Source: Ensifer adhaerens (GTDB lineage Bacteria > Pseudomonadota > Alphaproteobacteria > Rhizobiales > Rhizobiaceae). From it: a stretch of DNA of 64,000 bases. Below, one piece after another: positions 36,844 to 46,371 of this stretch; position 1 is the first letter of the stretch, and each line of letters opens with the position of its first letter. The notes under the pieces were generated by a model, which worked only from the letters and a program-made list of their open reading frames with translations, did not search any database and was not told the DNA's origin. Where the stretch lies: NCBI RefSeq assembly GCF_001270265.1, contig NZ_LGAP01000019.1, positions 1-64,000 of the forward strand. Reading direction: 5' to 3'. The translations under genes and the position numbers were made by a program.

Positions 36844-37731
36844 TCAACGGCGCTCGAGCAGACGGCAGATCTCTTCGAGCTGATCAAGCGTCTTGTAGGA
36901 AATCCTGAGGTGCCCGCCTGAGGCCTTATGGCTGACGGTCACTTCGAGCCCGAGGCTGTCGGACAATGTCCGCTCCAGTGCCAGCGTATCGGCGTCTTTC
37001 TCGTCACGACGTGCGGTCTTTGCATAGTTGGGGTCGTTCTGCGCCCGAATATCGTTCTGCGCCAGCCGTTCGGCGTCGCGAACCGAAAGACCCTTGGCGA
37101 CGATGCTACGCGCCAGCGTCGCCGGGTCCGACGTCGGGATCAGCGCACGCGCATGGCCGGCCGACAGGCTCCCATCCGACAACATATCCCGCACCGGCTC
37201 GGGCAGCTTCAAGAGTCGCAGACTGTTGGCGACATGACTGCGGCTCTTGCCGATGATCTCGCCGAGGTCGTTCTGCGTATAGCCGTGCTCGGCAATCAGC
37301 TGCTCGTAACCAAGTGCTTCGTCGAGCGGGTTGAGGTCTGAGCGCTGCACGTTCTCGACGATCGCTATTTCGAGCGCCGTGCGATCATCGACGTCGCGGA
37401 TAATAACGGGAATCTCGGTAAATCCGGCAAGCTGCGCCGCGCGCCAGCGGCGTTCCCCAGCGATGATCTCGTAGCGGTCAGCGCCGATCGTGCGGGCAAC
37501 GACCGGCTGGACGATGCCGTGCTGTCGAATGGAGCTGGCGAGGTCCTGCAGTTCACCTTCGTCGAACTGCCGACGCGGGTTTCTCGGGTTTCGTGCTACG
37601 AACTCTATCGGTACACGCCGATCGGGGTTGACCGGGGCAGGGGCAGCGCCGGCCTGTATCGGCTGGTCCATCTCGCCGATCAAAGCAGCCAGACCGCGAC
37701 CAAGCCTTCTCTTCGAGCTGTCGTCGTTCAT
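36844..37731 (-). CDS. parB: Chromosome partitioning protein ParB
   Basis: This 295-residue CTP-dependent DNA-sliding clamp loads at parS. The N-terminus RRLGRGLAALIGE is the ParA-contact segment, PRRQFDEGELQDLASSIRQHG and ERRWRAAQLAGF form the CTP-binding domain, NDLGEIIGKSRSHVANSLRLL is the parS-reading helix-turn-helix, and the C-terminal helix dimerises. ATG 37731 has GGGTGAT upstream. It is 35 bases after parA on the same strand, and its targets are scattered nearby. Confidence 0.96.
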   Translation of the reverse strand: MNDDSSKRRLGRGLAALIGEMDQPIQAGAAPAPVNPDRRVPIEFVARNPRNPRRQFDEGELQDLASSIRQHGIVQPVVARTIGADRYEIIAGERRWRAAQLAGFTEIPVIIRDVDDRTALEIAIVENVQRSDLNPLDEALGYEQLIAEHGYTQNDLGEIIGKSRSHVANSLRLLKLPEPVRDMLSDGSLSAGHARALIPTSDPATLARSIVAKGLSVRDAERLAQNDIRAQNDPNYAKTARRDEKDADTLALERTLSDSLGLEVTVSHKASGGHLRISYKTLDQLEEICRLLERR

Positions 37732-37766
37732 AGTATCACCCGATTTAAATTCCGGAACCGAAACAA

Positions 37767-38561
37767 TTATGCGGCCTTGCGCTGCCGCTCGCGCTGGATA
37801 ACTTCCGATGCGAGCTGAAGATAGGCTTGGCTGCCCGCGCATTTCAGATCGTAAAGGATCGCTGGCTTACCATAGGAAGGCGCTTCCGATACACGCACGT
37901 TCCGCGGAATGAGCGTGTGGTAGACCTTATCGCCAAGATGGGTGCGCACATCGCTCACCACCTGCTGTGCCAGATTGTTGCGCGAATCGAACATCGTCAG
38001 CACGATGCCCTGAATATCCAGGCTCGGGTTGACGGTTCTGCGCACCTGATCGACAGTCTCCAGCAACTGGCTCAAACCTTCCAGCGCGAAGAATTCACAC
38101 TGCAGCGGCACCAGCACCGAATGCGCGGCGGCCATGGCGTTCATCGTCAGCAGGTTGAAGGATGGCGGGCAGTCAACGAGAACGTAGGAATACTCCAATG
38201 CCTCCGGGCTCGCCAACGCCTTGCGCAACCGAAAGGCGCGGTCGGCTTCGCGCGAGATTTCCATCTCGACGCCGAGCAGATCCATCGTCGACGGGACGAT
38301 GGCGAGATTCGGCACCGCCGTCTGCTGAACGATCTCACCGATCGAATGCGATCCAACCATCAACTCGTAGGACGAGAGGTGGCGATCGCGACGCTGAATG
38401 CCGAGACCCGTGCTGGCGTTGCCCTGCGGATCCAGGTCGACGATCAGTACTTTCTCGCCAATGGCGGCAAGTGCCGTTGCCAGATTGATCGCAGTCGTCG
38501 TTTTACCGACGCCGCCCTTCTGGTTTGCTATCGTGATGATCCGATTTTTTGCGCCAAACAT
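37767..38561 (-). CDS. parA: Chromosome partitioning ATPase ParA (Soj)
   Basis: This ~264-residue ATPase binds DNA non-specifically and moves ParB-parS complexes to the new pole. The deviant Walker A NQKGGVGKTTTAINLA, switch VLIVDLDPQGN and LVDCPPSFN are clear. ATG 38561 is preferred; an in-frame TTG at 38576 lies right after the rsmG stop. The order mnmG-rsmG-parA-parB, with short gaps or overlaps, points to one operon. Confidence 0.96.
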   Translation of the reverse strand: MFGAKNRIITIANQKGGVGKTTTAINLATALAAIGEKVLIVDLDPQGNASTGLGIQRRDRHLSSYELMVGSHSIGEIVQQTAVPNLAIVPSTMDLLGVEMEISREADRAFRLRKALASPEALEYSYVLVDCPPSFNLLTMNAMAAAHSVLVPLQCEFFALEGLSQLLETVDQVRRTVNPSLDIQGIVLTMFDSRNNLAQQVVSDVRTHLGDKVYHTLIPRNVRVSEAPSYGKPAILYDLKCAGSQAYLQLASEVIQRERQRKAA

Positions 38562-38576
38562 GTTTCCGCTCGCCAA

Positions 38577-39218
38577 TCACTGAGTTCTTCGCGAAAGATT
38601 TGCGATCTCGAGCACAACAGAATCTGGCTCGACAATGCTTGGATGTTTTACCAGATCAAATTCATAGCGGCCAACGGCTTTGTCGATCTCGCGCTGGTAA
38701 TCCCGCCCTTTATGGAAGTAGGCGACGGTTTTACCACCTTCTGCCATCATCCACGGCGACGAATAGTCGAGCAACAGGCTCAGATCAGCCAGCGCACGGG
38801 CGGATATCGCGTCACATTTCGGTGCGACGGAGCTCGCATCCTCGATTCGAATCGGATGAACCGATCCTCGCGCACCGGTTTCCATCAGAGCGACACGCAG
38901 GAAGGCGGCTTTCTTATTGTTGCTTTCGATCAAATGCACCCATCCGTCGGAGAACTCCTGGAGATAGATGGCGGTAATCACGCCGGGAAATCCACCACCG
39001 CTGCCGAGGTCGACCCAGGTCTTTGGATCCGGCGCCAGTTGCGCCAGCTGCAGGCTGTCGACGATATGCCGACGCCATAAGTCCTCAAGAGTGGAGGGCG
39101 CAATCAGATTGATAGACTTCGCCCATTTCTGAAACAGCGCGGCGAAGTGTTCTAGCCGTTCATTCGTTTCACGTGAAACACGCAGTCCGTTCAAGCCAGC
39201 GAAAGGACTCGTCTTCAT
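38577..39218 (-). CDS. rsmG: 16S rRNA (guanine-527-N7) methyltransferase
   Basis: This 213-residue SAM-dependent enzyme methylates G527 of 16S r[15 protein letters not shown] is the SAM-binding motif I, followed by [27 protein letters not shown] is also conserved in RsmG. It overlaps mnmG by 4 bases (ATGA). Residues VSRET (15-19) are the translation of a parS site at 39165-39180. Confidence 0.95.
   Translation of the reverse strand: MKTSPFAGLNGLRVSRETNERLEHFAALFQKWAKSINLIAPSTLEDLWRRHIVDSLQLAQLAPDPKTWVDLGSGGGFPGVITAIYLQEFSDGWVHLIESNNKKAAFLRVALMETGARGSVHPIRIEDASSVAPKCDAISARALADLSLLLDYSSPWMMAEGGKTVAYFHKGRDYQREIDKAVGRYEFDLVKHPSIVEPDSVVLEIANLSRRTQ
39165..39180. other. parS site inside rsmG
   Basis: CGTTTCACGTGAAACA matches 15 of 16 positions of the ParB consensus. 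It lies in the rsmG N-terminal codons, ~600 bases upstream of parA. Confidence 0.85.
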
Positions 39219-41098
39219 TGCGCATCCACCTTTTCTTCCCGTTCAACGGAGCGGTTCATTCGTTTCAACCAGGCCAGGATCAACGAGGCCGCAGCCGGTG
39301 TCATCCCATCCACCTTCAATGCCTGGGCCAGATTCCGCGGTGCTTGCACCGTCAGCTTCTGCTTCAGCTCGTTCGATAGACCAGCCAGAGCCGAAAAGTC
39401 AAAATCAGCCGGAATGACCATTCTCTCCTCGCGGCGTATGCCGGCAATGTCGGACGCCTGGCGGTCCATATAAACGGCATAGGCTGCGTCGATTTCGAGC
39501 GCTTCCACCACCGTCGACGGAATGTCCTTCAACTCGGGCCACAGCGGTATCAATGCGCTGACGGTCTGTTCGGGATAGGACAGGAGCTCAAACGCCGTCC
39601 GCCGCTGGCCATCCTGGTTCAGCTTGAGGCCATGTCGGTTGCCTTCGGCCGGCGTCACCGACAACTGCTTGAGCAGTGCGCGACCGCTGTCAAACTGCGA
39701 CTTCCACTCATAAAAACGCGCCTGCCGTGCTTCAGACACGCAACCGATCTCGATTGCTTTTGGCGTAAGGCGCATGTCCGCATTGTCGGCGCGAAGAGAC
39801 AATCGATATTCGGCGCGCGATGTAAACATGCGATAGGGCTCGGTAATGCCCCGCGAGGTGAGATCGTCGACCATCACGCCAATGTAGGAGTCGGTACGGC
39901 TGAAGATAACGGTCTCGCGTCCCGTTGCAGCTTTCGCGGCATTCAAGCCGGCGACGAGGCCCTGCGCGCCAGCCTCCTCGTAGCCGGTGGTGCCGTTGAT
40001 CTGGCCGGCCAGGAACAGCCCGGGCATCTTGCGCACAGTGAGAGTCGCATCCAGCTCGCGCGGATCGACGTGGTCATACTCGATCGCGTAACCCGGCTGC
40101 AGGATGGAGACGTCCTCGAGGCCAGGGATGGTTCGGATAAACGCGTCCTGGACGTCCGCCGGCAAGGACGTCGAGATGCCGTTGGGATAGACGGTATCGT
40201 CATCAAGGCCCTCCGGCTCCAGAAAGATCTGATGGCCATCGCGCTCGCCAAAGCGGACGATCTTGTCTTCGATCGAAGGGCAATAGCGTGGGCCGACACC
40301 CTCAATCTGCCCGGAATACATCGCCGACTTGCCAATGTTATCCGCAATGATCTTATGCGTCGCTTCGGTCGTTCGCGTCACACCGCAGTCGATCTGTCGG
40401 TTGACGATCCGATCCGTCATGAAGGAGAAGGGGACCGGTTCCTCATCCGGACCTTGGCGGCCGACGCGGTCCCAGTCGATTGTCCTGCCGTCCAGCCGCG
40501 CCGGCGTCCCGGTCTTCAGCCGCCCCAAGCGAAGCCCGTAGCGAGCCAGTGTCGCAGACAGTCCAAGGGACGGCTCTTCGCCGACCCGGCCGGCGGGTAT
40601 CTTCTGGTCGCCGATATGGATCAAACCCTTCAGGAAGGTCCCGGTGGTAAGCACAACCGCTGCGGCGCCAAAGGACCTACCGTCCTTCATCACCACTCCA
40701 GCAATCTTGCCATCCTGTTCGATGAGATCGAAAGCATCGCCCTCGACCACAGTCAGATTTTTGGTGGCAGCAATCTCGCTCTGCATGGCTTCACGATAGA
40801 GCTTACGGTCCGCTTGCGTGCGCGGGCCGCGAACGGCCGGCCCCTTGCGCCGATTGAGCAGCCGAAATTGGATACCAGCCGCATCGGCGATGCGTCCCAT
40901 CAGGCCGTCAAGCGCATCGATTTCGCGGACGAGATGGCCTTTGCCAAGACCACCAATGGCCGGGTTGCAGGACATCACGCCAATCGTCGACGCCTTGTGG
41001 GTGATCAGAGCGGTTCGCGCACCGAGGCGCGCCGAGGCGGCCGCAGCTTCGCAGCCGGCGTGACCTCCACCAATGACGATGACGTCAAAATGGACCAT
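39215..41098 (-). CDS. mnmG: tRNA uridine-5-carboxymethylaminomethyl modification enzyme MnmG
   Basis: This 627-residue flavoprotein works with MnmE to modify the wobble uridine of several tRNAs. The FAD fold is [14 protein letters not shown] at the N-terminus; [33 protein letters not shown] and [10 protein letters not shown] are family segments, and the helical C-terminal domain has ARIP-type [18 protein letters not shown] 41098 is used (GGAG 9 bases upstream); a GTG at 41116 is in frame. It overlaps rsmG. A parS site lies 39 bases upstream. Confidence 0.96.
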   Translation of the reverse strand: MVHFDVIVIGGGHAGCEAAAASARLGARTALITHKASTIGVMSCNPAIGGLGKGHLVREIDALDGLMGRIADAAGIQFRLLNRRKGPAVRGPRTQADRKLYREAMQSEIAATKNLTVVEGDAFDLIEQDGKIAGVVMKDGRSFGAAAVVLTTGTFLKGLIHIGDQKIPAGRVGEEPSLGLSATLARYGLRLGRLKTGTPARLDGRTIDWDRVGRQGPDEEPVPFSFMTDRIVNRQIDCGVTRTTEATHKIIADNIGKSAMYSGQIEGVGPRYCPSIEDKIVRFGERDGHQIFLEPEGLDDDTVYPNGISTSLPADVQDAFIRTIPGLEDVSILQPGYAIEYDHVDPRELDATLTVRKMPGLFLAGQINGTTGYEEAGAQGLVAGLNAAKAATGRETVIFSRTDSYIGVMVDDLTSRGITEPYRMFTSRAEYRLSLRADNADMRLTPKAIEIGCVSEARQARFYEWKSQFDSGRALLKQLSVTPAEGNRHGLKLNQDGQRRTAFELLSYPEQTVSALIPLWPELKDIPSTVVEALEIDAAYAVYMDRQASDIAGIRREERMVIPADFDFSALAGLSNELKQKLTVQAPRNLAQALKVDGMTPAAASLILAWLKRMNRSVEREEKVDAQ

Positions 41099-41136
41099 TT
41101 CTCTATCTCCGATCACAACGCATTCCGGCTTCGAAT

Positions 41137-41152
41137 CGTTTCACGTGAAACA
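41137..41152. other. parS site in the mnmE-mnmG gap
   Basis: CGTTTCACGTGAAACA, 15 of 16 matches to the ParB site, lies between the mnmE stop and the mnmG start. Confidence 0.88.
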
Positions 41153-41193
41153 CTTCGCATGACTCGCTGGCGTTGTATTGTTTTAGTCGAACA

Positions 41194-42519
41194 TCATTTG
41201 CCGATACAGAATTCGGAAAATATCACATCCAGCAGGTTTTCAACATCCACGCGTCCGGTGATGCGCCCGATAGCATCGCCCGCGACGCGAAGCAGCTCGG
41301 CTTGTATGTCCAGCCCGTTCTGATGCAGGCTCAGACTTTGCGATAGCGCGGCACTCGCTTGGCGCAAACAATCCACGTGTCTGCGCCTCGAGGGAATGGA
41401 AAGCGCAGTAACACCAGATAAATCAGGGAGATAGCCCGCTATCGCGTTCAAGAGCAGATCCATGCCGGCGCCGGTCGTTGTCGAAATCGCCACGTCAGCG
41501 ACGGCATGGGTATCGCCATTATTGCGGTCGATCTTGGTTGCAACCTTCAAGACGGGCACCTCCTTCAAACCGAGGTCGTCGAGAGTGCCGAAGCCCATCG
41601 TCGTCTCCGACAGAAGCAGAACCAAATCGGCGCTGGCAATCACATCGCGCGCGCGGCGAATGCCTTCCCGTTCCACCGTCTCATCCGTCTCCCGCAGCCC
41701 GGCGGTATCGAAGAGCTTCACCGTGAATCCGGCTAAGGAAAGGTCGACAGACAGGACGTCGCGGGTCGTGCCAGCAATCTCGGTCACGATCGCGATATCT
41801 CGCTTTGCCAGAGCATTGAGCAGACTGGACTTGCCGGCGTTGGGTTCGCCGGCGATGACGATCTTGAGACCATCCCGAATGATTTCACCAATCGGCGCCT
41901 GCGCGATATGCGCGTCGATCTCCTGGCGCAGCAGTTCCATGTCTTTCCAGATCCGATCGCTGACCGAGCCTGGAACGTCGTCCTCATCGGCGAAGTCGAG
42001 CTCCGCCTCGATCATTGCACGGGCGTGCGTGAGACGTTTGGCCCAATCGTCGTAGACCTTTGACTGGCCGCCGGCGGAATGCTCCAGCGCCAGACGACGC
42101 TGCATCTCTGTCTCGGCGACGATCAGGTCCGACAGTCCCTCTATCTCAACGAGATCCATCTTGCCGTTCTGAAACGCCCGCCGTGAAAACTCTCCGGCCT
42201 CGGCATGGCGCAGGCCTTCAAAGCCTGACAGTTCGTGCAACAGCGTTTGAACGACAGCGCGGCCGCCATGTACCTGCAGTTCGGCGCAGTCTTCGCCGGT
42301 AAACGAGGCAGGGCCGCGGAAGTAGATGACGAGGCCGCTGTCAATCGTGAAACCGTTGCGGGAACGAATCGGTTTCAACGACGCGATGCGTTGTTCGGGA
42401 ACAGCGCCGCACAATGCGGCGAGCACAGCGGTGGTTTCTGATCCGCTGATGCGGATCACCGCCACGCCCGCCGGCAATGCCCCGCTGGATAGCGCATATA
42501 TAGTATCCGCCGATGGCAT
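41194..42519 (-). CDS. mnmE: tRNA modification GTPase MnmE
   Basis: This 441-residue GTPase has an N-terminal formyl-THF-binding domain (DTIYALSSGALPAGVAVIRISG), a helical domain holding an inserted G domain with GEPNAGKSS (G1), DTAGLRE (G3) and ATKIDRN (G4), and the C-terminal CIGK with the conserved Cys. It pairs with MnmG, encoded next. Length is normal. The Leu-Ala-Gly-Phe stretch at 41723-41740 carries copy 2 of the 18-base repeat. Confidence 0.96.
   Translation of the reverse strand: MPSADTIYALSSGALPAGVAVIRISGSETTAVLAALCGAVPEQRIASLKPIRSRNGFTIDSGLVIYFRGPASFTGEDCAELQVHGGRAVVQTLLHELSGFEGLRHAEAGEFSRRAFQNGKMDLVEIEGLSDLIVAETEMQRRLALEHSAGGQSKVYDDWAKRLTHARAMIEAELDFADEDDVPGSVSDRIWKDMELLRQEIDAHIAQAPIGEIIRDGLKIVIAGEPNAGKSSLLNALAKRDIAIVTEIAGTTRDVLSVDLSLAGFTVKLFDTAGLRETDETVEREGIRRARDVIASADLVLLLSETTMGFGTLDDLGLKEVPVLKVATKIDRNNGDTHAVADVAISTTTGAGMDLLLNAIAGYLPDLSGVTALSIPSRRRHVDCLRQASAALSQSLSLHQNGLDIQAELLRVAGDAIGRITGRVDVENLLDVIFSEFCIGK
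41723..41740. repeat. Copy 2 of the 18-base repeat
   Basis: Identical to 22804-22821 over 18 bases. On the coding strand it reads SLAGF with the same TTA and GGA codons as in rsmB, though the proteins are unrelated. Confidence 0.5.
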
Positions 42520-42715
42520 CGTTTCACCTGAGATCCAATGAGGTTGTCCGCTCTACGCGCCCGGAACAAGGTTCAAGCGGGCTTGTCGCTCCTCATTTGG
42601 ACTACAGGATGAAACGCGGTGGTCAGCGTCCCCGGCAGTCCAGAGGTGTCGAACGGTTGGGAGCTTATGACGAATAGTCGGGAAAAGATCAAGCCTGGCC
42701 GTCGGTCACCGCTCG

Positions 42716-42731
42716 TGTTTCACGTGAATCA
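42716..42731. other. parS site upstream of mnmE
   Basis: TGTTTCACGTGAATCA matches 15 of 16 positions of the ParB consensus; the same A-to-T change at position 14 occurs at 24542-24557. Confidence 0.8.
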
Positions 42732-42829
42732 CCGTCCTGGCTCTCGCGGCTTGGACTTGAAACGCTCAAAACTCGTTGCGATAGCGAATCGAAAGGCGAT
42801 CTGACCGGGTCTATCGGATGTGAATCCGG

Positions 42830-42844
42830 CTAAGCGACTGGGCT
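42830..42844. repeat. Copy 3 (15 bases) of the repeat
   Basis: GTGAATCCGGCTAAG, in non-coding DNA, matches the first 15 bases of the copies in rsmB and mnmE. Confidence 0.5.
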
Positions 42845-42880
42845 TGAAAAGGCCAAAATAGTCGCGCGTCAAGGAACAAA

Positions 42881-42910
42881 GAGACCGGGCAAGAAAACTT
42901 GCCCGGTCTC
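42881..42910 (-). terminator. Terminator of rho
   Basis: A perfect 13-bp stem, GAGACCGGGCAAG (42881-42893) with 42898-42910, around AAAA. On the minus strand TTTGTTCC follows. It lies 26 bases past the rho stop. Confidence 0.8.
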
Positions 42911-42936
42911 AATCACGATATCGGCGGTCGGCCGTA

Positions 42937-44202
42937 TCAGGTGTTCATCGAGTCGAAGAAGTCGCCGTTGTTCTTCGTCTGCTTCAGCTTGTCGATCAGG
43001 AACTCGATCGCATCGGTGGTGCCCATCGGCGCCAGTATCCGGCGAAGGACGAAGATCTTCTGGAGATCCTGCCGCGGAACGAGCAGGTCTTCCTTACGCG
43101 TACCGGACTTGAGAATGTCCATCGCCGGGAAGATGCGCTTGTCGGCGACCTTGCGGTCGAGCACGATTTCGGAGTTGCCGGTACCCTTGAACTCTTCGAA
43201 GATGACTTCGTCCATGCGGCTGCCGGTATCGATCAGCGCCGTGGCGATGATGGTCAAGGAACCGCCTTCTTCGATGTTACGGGCAGCACCGAAGAAGCGC
43301 TTCGGCCTCTGCAGGGCGTTGGCATCGACACCGCCGGTCAGGACCTTGCCGGATGACGGAACAACGGTGTTGTAGGCGCGACCGAGGCGGGTGATGCTGT
43401 CGAGAAGGATAACGACGTCGCGGCCGTGTTCGACCAGGCGCTTTGCCTTTTCGATCACCATTTCGGCGACCTGGACGTGGCGCGTTGCCGGCTCGTCGAA
43501 GGTGGAGGAAACCACTTCGCCCTTCACGGAGCGCTGCATGTCGGTGACTTCTTCCGGCCGTTCGTCGATCAGCAGAACGATCAGGTAACATTCCGGATGG
43601 TTTGCGGTGATCGAGTGGGCGATGTTCTGCAGGAGAACCGTCTTACCGGTGCGCGGCGGAGCGACGATCAGACCACGCTGGCCCTTGCCGAGCGGAGCGA
43701 CCAGGTCGATCACGCGGGCAGAAAGGTCCTTCGACGTCGGGACGTCGAGTTCCATCTTGAAGCGCTCGTTCGGATAGAGCGGCGTCAGGTTGTCGAAGTG
43801 AACCTTGTGACGGATCTTTTCCGGATCGTCGAAATTGATGGTGTTGACCTTCAGAAGCGCGAAGTAGCGTTCGCCTTCCTTCGGCCCGCGGATCGGTCCC
43901 TCGACCGTGTCGCCGGTCTTCAGCGAGAAGCGGCGGATCTGGGAGGGCGAGATGTAGATATCGTCCGGACCGGGAAGGTAGTTGGCATTGGCAGAGCGCA
44001 GAAAGCCGAATCCGTCCTGCAGAACCTCAACGACGCCTTCACCGATGATTTCGATATCCTGGGCCGCGAGCATCTTGAGGATTGCGAACATCAACTCCTG
44101 CTTGCGCATGGTGCTCGCATTTTCCACCTCGAGCTCTTCGGCAACGGCCAGAAGATCGGTTGGCGTCTTGTTCTTAAGTTCTTGTAGCTTCATTTCAGCC
44201 AT
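42937..44202 (-). CDS. rho: Transcription termination factor Rho
   Basis: This 421-residue hexameric RNA helicase ends transcription. The N-terminal Rho-N domain ([21 protein letters not shown]) and the cold-shock-like RNA-binding domain ([21 protein letters not shown]) precede the ATPase core with [19 protein letters not shown] (Walker A) and [15 protein letters not shown] (Walker B); [19 protein letters not shown] lies near the R-loop. The start at 44202 gives the usual [10 protein letters not shown]. The ~190-base leader is consistent with autoregulation and contains a parS-like site. Confidence 0.97.
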   Translation of the reverse strand: MAEMKLQELKNKTPTDLLAVAEELEVENASTMRKQELMFAILKMLAAQDIEIIGEGVVEVLQDGFGFLRSANANYLPGPDDIYISPSQIRRFSLKTGDTVEGPIRGPKEGERYFALLKVNTINFDDPEKIRHKVHFDNLTPLYPNERFKMELDVPTSKDLSARVIDLVAPLGKGQRGLIVAPPRTGKTVLLQNIAHSITANHPECYLIVLLIDERPEEVTDMQRSVKGEVVSSTFDEPATRHVQVAEMVIEKAKRLVEHGRDVVILLDSITRLGRAYNTVVPSSGKVLTGGVDANALQRPKRFFGAARNIEEGGSLTIIATALIDTGSRMDEVIFEEFKGTGNSEIVLDRKVADKRIFPAMDILKSGTRKEDLLVPRQDLQKIFVLRRILAPMGTTDAIEFLIDKLKQTKNNGDFFDSMNT

Positions 44203-44332
44203 GAAGAATCCATGTTTCGTATGGGAATGGAAAGACGGCGTGTTTTCTGAAGGGAGCTGCGGCAGGAGGGGGCAGGCTCTGGTCTTTGTCACAAGCCATG
44301 AAGAGGAGATGGCAGAAAATAGCGATTCACGT

Positions 44333-44348
44333 GAAACGCCGCAAGGGG
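44333..44348. other. Degenerate parS-like site upstream of rho
   Basis: CGATTCACGTGAAACG matches 13 of 16 positions with an intact core and right arm nearly complete. It lies in the rho-hemJ gap. Confidence 0.55.
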
Positions 44349-44394
44349 CTGTCGAAAATTAGCGACAACTATCGCAATTCGCAACCGATAAAAT

Positions 44395-44934
44395 TCAGAA
44401 CGGCTTCACCACCACCATGATGACGATCAGGATCATCAGCAGCGTCGGGGCCTCGTTCATCAGCCGCCAGTAGCGCGCGGTGCGACGATTTTCGTCCCGC
44501 TGGAACGCCCGCACCGCCCGACTGAAGCGCATGTGTACCACAGTCAGCATCACCACGAACAGGAGCTTGGCGTGAAGCCAGCCGCCCTGGAAACCATAAA
44601 CGCTCCAGGCGAGGTAAAGCCCGAGCACCCAGGAAATCATCATTGCCGGATTCATGATGACCTTCAGCAACCGCTGTTCCATCATCTTGAAGGTTTCCGA
44701 CTGTTCGGAGCCCGGGGATGCGTCGGTGTGGTAGATGAACAGCCGCGGCATGTAGAGCAGCGCCGCCATCCACGACATCACCGCGATCACGTGAAGCGCC
44801 TTGATCCAGAGGTAGAGGCTCTCCGGCTGCCAGACGAAAAGCCCGACGAGCAGTGCGGCAAAACCGCCAATCGCAACCATCGCTCTGAGCCGCGCCCGGT
44901 TACCCGGCCCGCTATCCGTCTGGCGTTCACTCAT
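44395..44934 (-). CDS. hemJ: Protoporphyrinogen IX oxidase HemJ
   Basis: This 179-residue inner-membrane protein has four to five TM segments and the HemJ/UPF0093 features YLWIKALHVIAVMSWMAALLYMPRLFIYH (with the conserved His in KALHV) and FKMMEQRLLKVIMNPAM. HemJ oxidises protoporphyrinogen IX to protoporphyrin IX in bacteria lacking HemG/HemY. It overlaps hemE by one base (TGATG), so two haem genes are coupled, which supports the call. Confidence 0.9.
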   Translation of the reverse strand: MSERQTDSGPGNRARLRAMVAIGGFAALLVGLFVWQPESLYLWIKALHVIAVMSWMAALLYMPRLFIYHTDASPGSEQSETFKMMEQRLLKVIMNPAMMISWVLGLYLAWSVYGFQGGWLHAKLLFVVMLTVVHMRFSRAVRAFQRDENRRTARYWRLMNEAPTLLMILIVIMVVVKPF

Positions 44935-45965
44935 CAGCGTGCTCCGCGAACTCGTGCGACCAAGGCCGAGACGTTCGCCGGATCGGCCTGCGGCGTGATC
45001 CCGTGTCCGAGATTGAAGATCAGCGGCCCGTTGCCGAGCGCATCAAGAATACGATCGATGCCCTGTTCCAGGGCGACGCCACCCGCGACGACCCGCATCG
45101 GATCGAGGTTGCCCTGAACCGGGCCGTCTTTCTGCAAATCGACTGCAAAGGACAGTGGGACGGTCCAATCGAGGCCGATAGCGTCCGCACCCGTCTTCCG
45201 GCGATAATGCTTCAGGAGGAGCCCTGCGCCCTTGGCAAATGCAATGATCTTCGCCTGCGGACGTCGCGCCCGCACCGAAGCGATCATTCGGGCGACCGGC
45301 CTGACCGCAAATCGTTCGAATTCCTCTTCGCCGAGAACACCGGCCCAGGAATCGAAAATCTGCACGGCGTCGGCGCCGGCATCGATCTGCTCGACCAGAT
45401 AGTCGGCCGACACATCCGCAAGAAACGTCAAAAGCCGTTCGAAGGCTTCAGGGTTTTTGTAGGCGAACAGTCGGGCAGGAGCCTGATCCGGTGTTCCCTG
45501 GCCGGCGATCATGTAGGTGGCAACCGTCCAGGGCGCACCGCAAAATCCAAGCAGCGTCGTTTCCGTCGGAAGCTCTCCACGCAAACGCGACACCGTCTCG
45601 AAGACCGGTTTCAGATGATTGGAGATAGCGTCCGCTTTCAAAGCATTGATGCCGTCGACGTCGATCGGATCCATTCTCGGCCCATGGCCTTCCTCGAAAC
45701 GAACGTTGCGCTTCAGCGCGTCCGGGATCACCAGGATATCGGAAAACAGAATGGCTGCGTCAAAAGCATAACGACGGATCGGTTGCAGCGTCACTTCGAC
45801 GGCAAGATCGGGCGTGTAACAGAGATCGAGGAAGCTCCCGGCGACAGCCCGCGTCGCTCGATATTCCGGAAGGTACCGGCCGGCTTGGCGCATCAGCCAG
45901 ACGGGAGGCGGATTGACCGTCTTCCCGTCCAAAACCTCCAGAACTTTCCTTCGTGTCTCGGCCAC
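44934..45965 (-). CDS. hemE: Uroporphyrinogen decarboxylase
   Basis: This 343-residue enzyme decarboxylates uroporphyrinogen III to coproporphyrinogen [20 protein letters not shown] holds the substrate-binding Arg residues; [14 protein letters not shown] carries the catalytic Asp; [14 protein letters not shown] is conserved. The start is GTG 45965 with GGGAG 8-9 bases upstream, giving [12 protein letters not shown]; an in-frame TTG at 45992 precedes the ribosome site and lies in the oriC flank. HemE flanks the origin in Caulobacter and rhizobia. Confidence 0.95.
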   Translation of the reverse strand: MAETRRKVLEVLDGKTVNPPPVWLMRQAGRYLPEYRATRAVAGSFLDLCYTPDLAVEVTLQPIRRYAFDAAILFSDILVIPDALKRNVRFEEGHGPRMDPIDVDGINALKADAISNHLKPVFETVSRLRGELPTETTLLGFCGAPWTVATYMIAGQGTPDQAPARLFAYKNPEAFERLLTFLADVSADYLVEQIDAGADAVQIFDSWAGVLGEEEFERFAVRPVARMIASVRARRPQAKIIAFAKGAGLLLKHYRRKTGADAIGLDWTVPLSFAVDLQKDGPVQGNLDPMRVVAGGVALEQGIDRILDALGNGPLIFNLGHGITPQADPANVSALVARVRGAR

Positions 45966-46371
45966 GGATGGTCTCTCCCAATATAAAATCAAAGATATTT
46001 AGACTCTTTCTATTTCTTAGAGTCGGTGGGTATCAAGGATTAAAAGATCACCACACTTCATCCACGGCTGCCCGATCGGATCGATCCGGGCGGGAGGCAA
46101 AGCGGGGCCCTTGGCGGCATTTCGTGGATAAGTGCAAAATTTCAATTTAAATCAGAGGATTGCCAGCCCCGGAAGAAAGCGAATTGCTGTGGACAATGAG
46201 TCGAAACACGTGACACTTTGTCATCGCCGTGAGTCTTGTCCACATCCTCTGCGAAGCTTTCTTCGGCGTTGCACCAATTGTGAATAAGTCGGCGGTTTTC
46301 CCGTTGCCTGGCGCGCCGCGGCGCCGTCAGCCATTTTTATCCCGGTTTATCAACAGCACCCGGAGAATTGC
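45966..46371. other. Chromosomal replication origin (oriC), putative
   Basis: This 406-base gap between divergent hemE and ppsR carries several DnaA-box-like 9-mers: TTATCCACG (minus, 46123-46131), TTGTCCACA (minus, 46188-46196), TTGTCCACA (plus, 46236-46244), TTATTCACA (minus, 46279-46287), TTATCAACA (plus, 46347-46355), and a weaker TCATCCACG (46058-46066). AT-rich tracts at 45981-46020 and 46131-46152 could be the unwinding element. In Caulobacter the origin is beside hemE, and the S. meliloti origin has been placed at hemE too. parAB and parS lie within 10 kb. Confidence 0.85.

Larger units (their letters stand above)
42520..42880. other. mnmE-rho intergenic region with parS and copy 3 of the repeat
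   Basis: About 360 bases before the rho terminator with no gene that I can support. It holds a parS-like site (42716-42731), the 15-base repeat copy (42830-42844) and no recognisable RNA. An open frame (42619-42804) crosses the parS site and has no ribosome site. Confidence 0.6.

Noticed and set aside
44783-44798. CACGTG core inside hemJ as a possible parS
   Set aside because: Both arms diverge (GCGAT, AAGCG); explained by coding sequence.
46202-46217. CACGTG core inside oriC as a possible parS
   Set aside because: Only 9 of 16 positions match; both arms are wrong.
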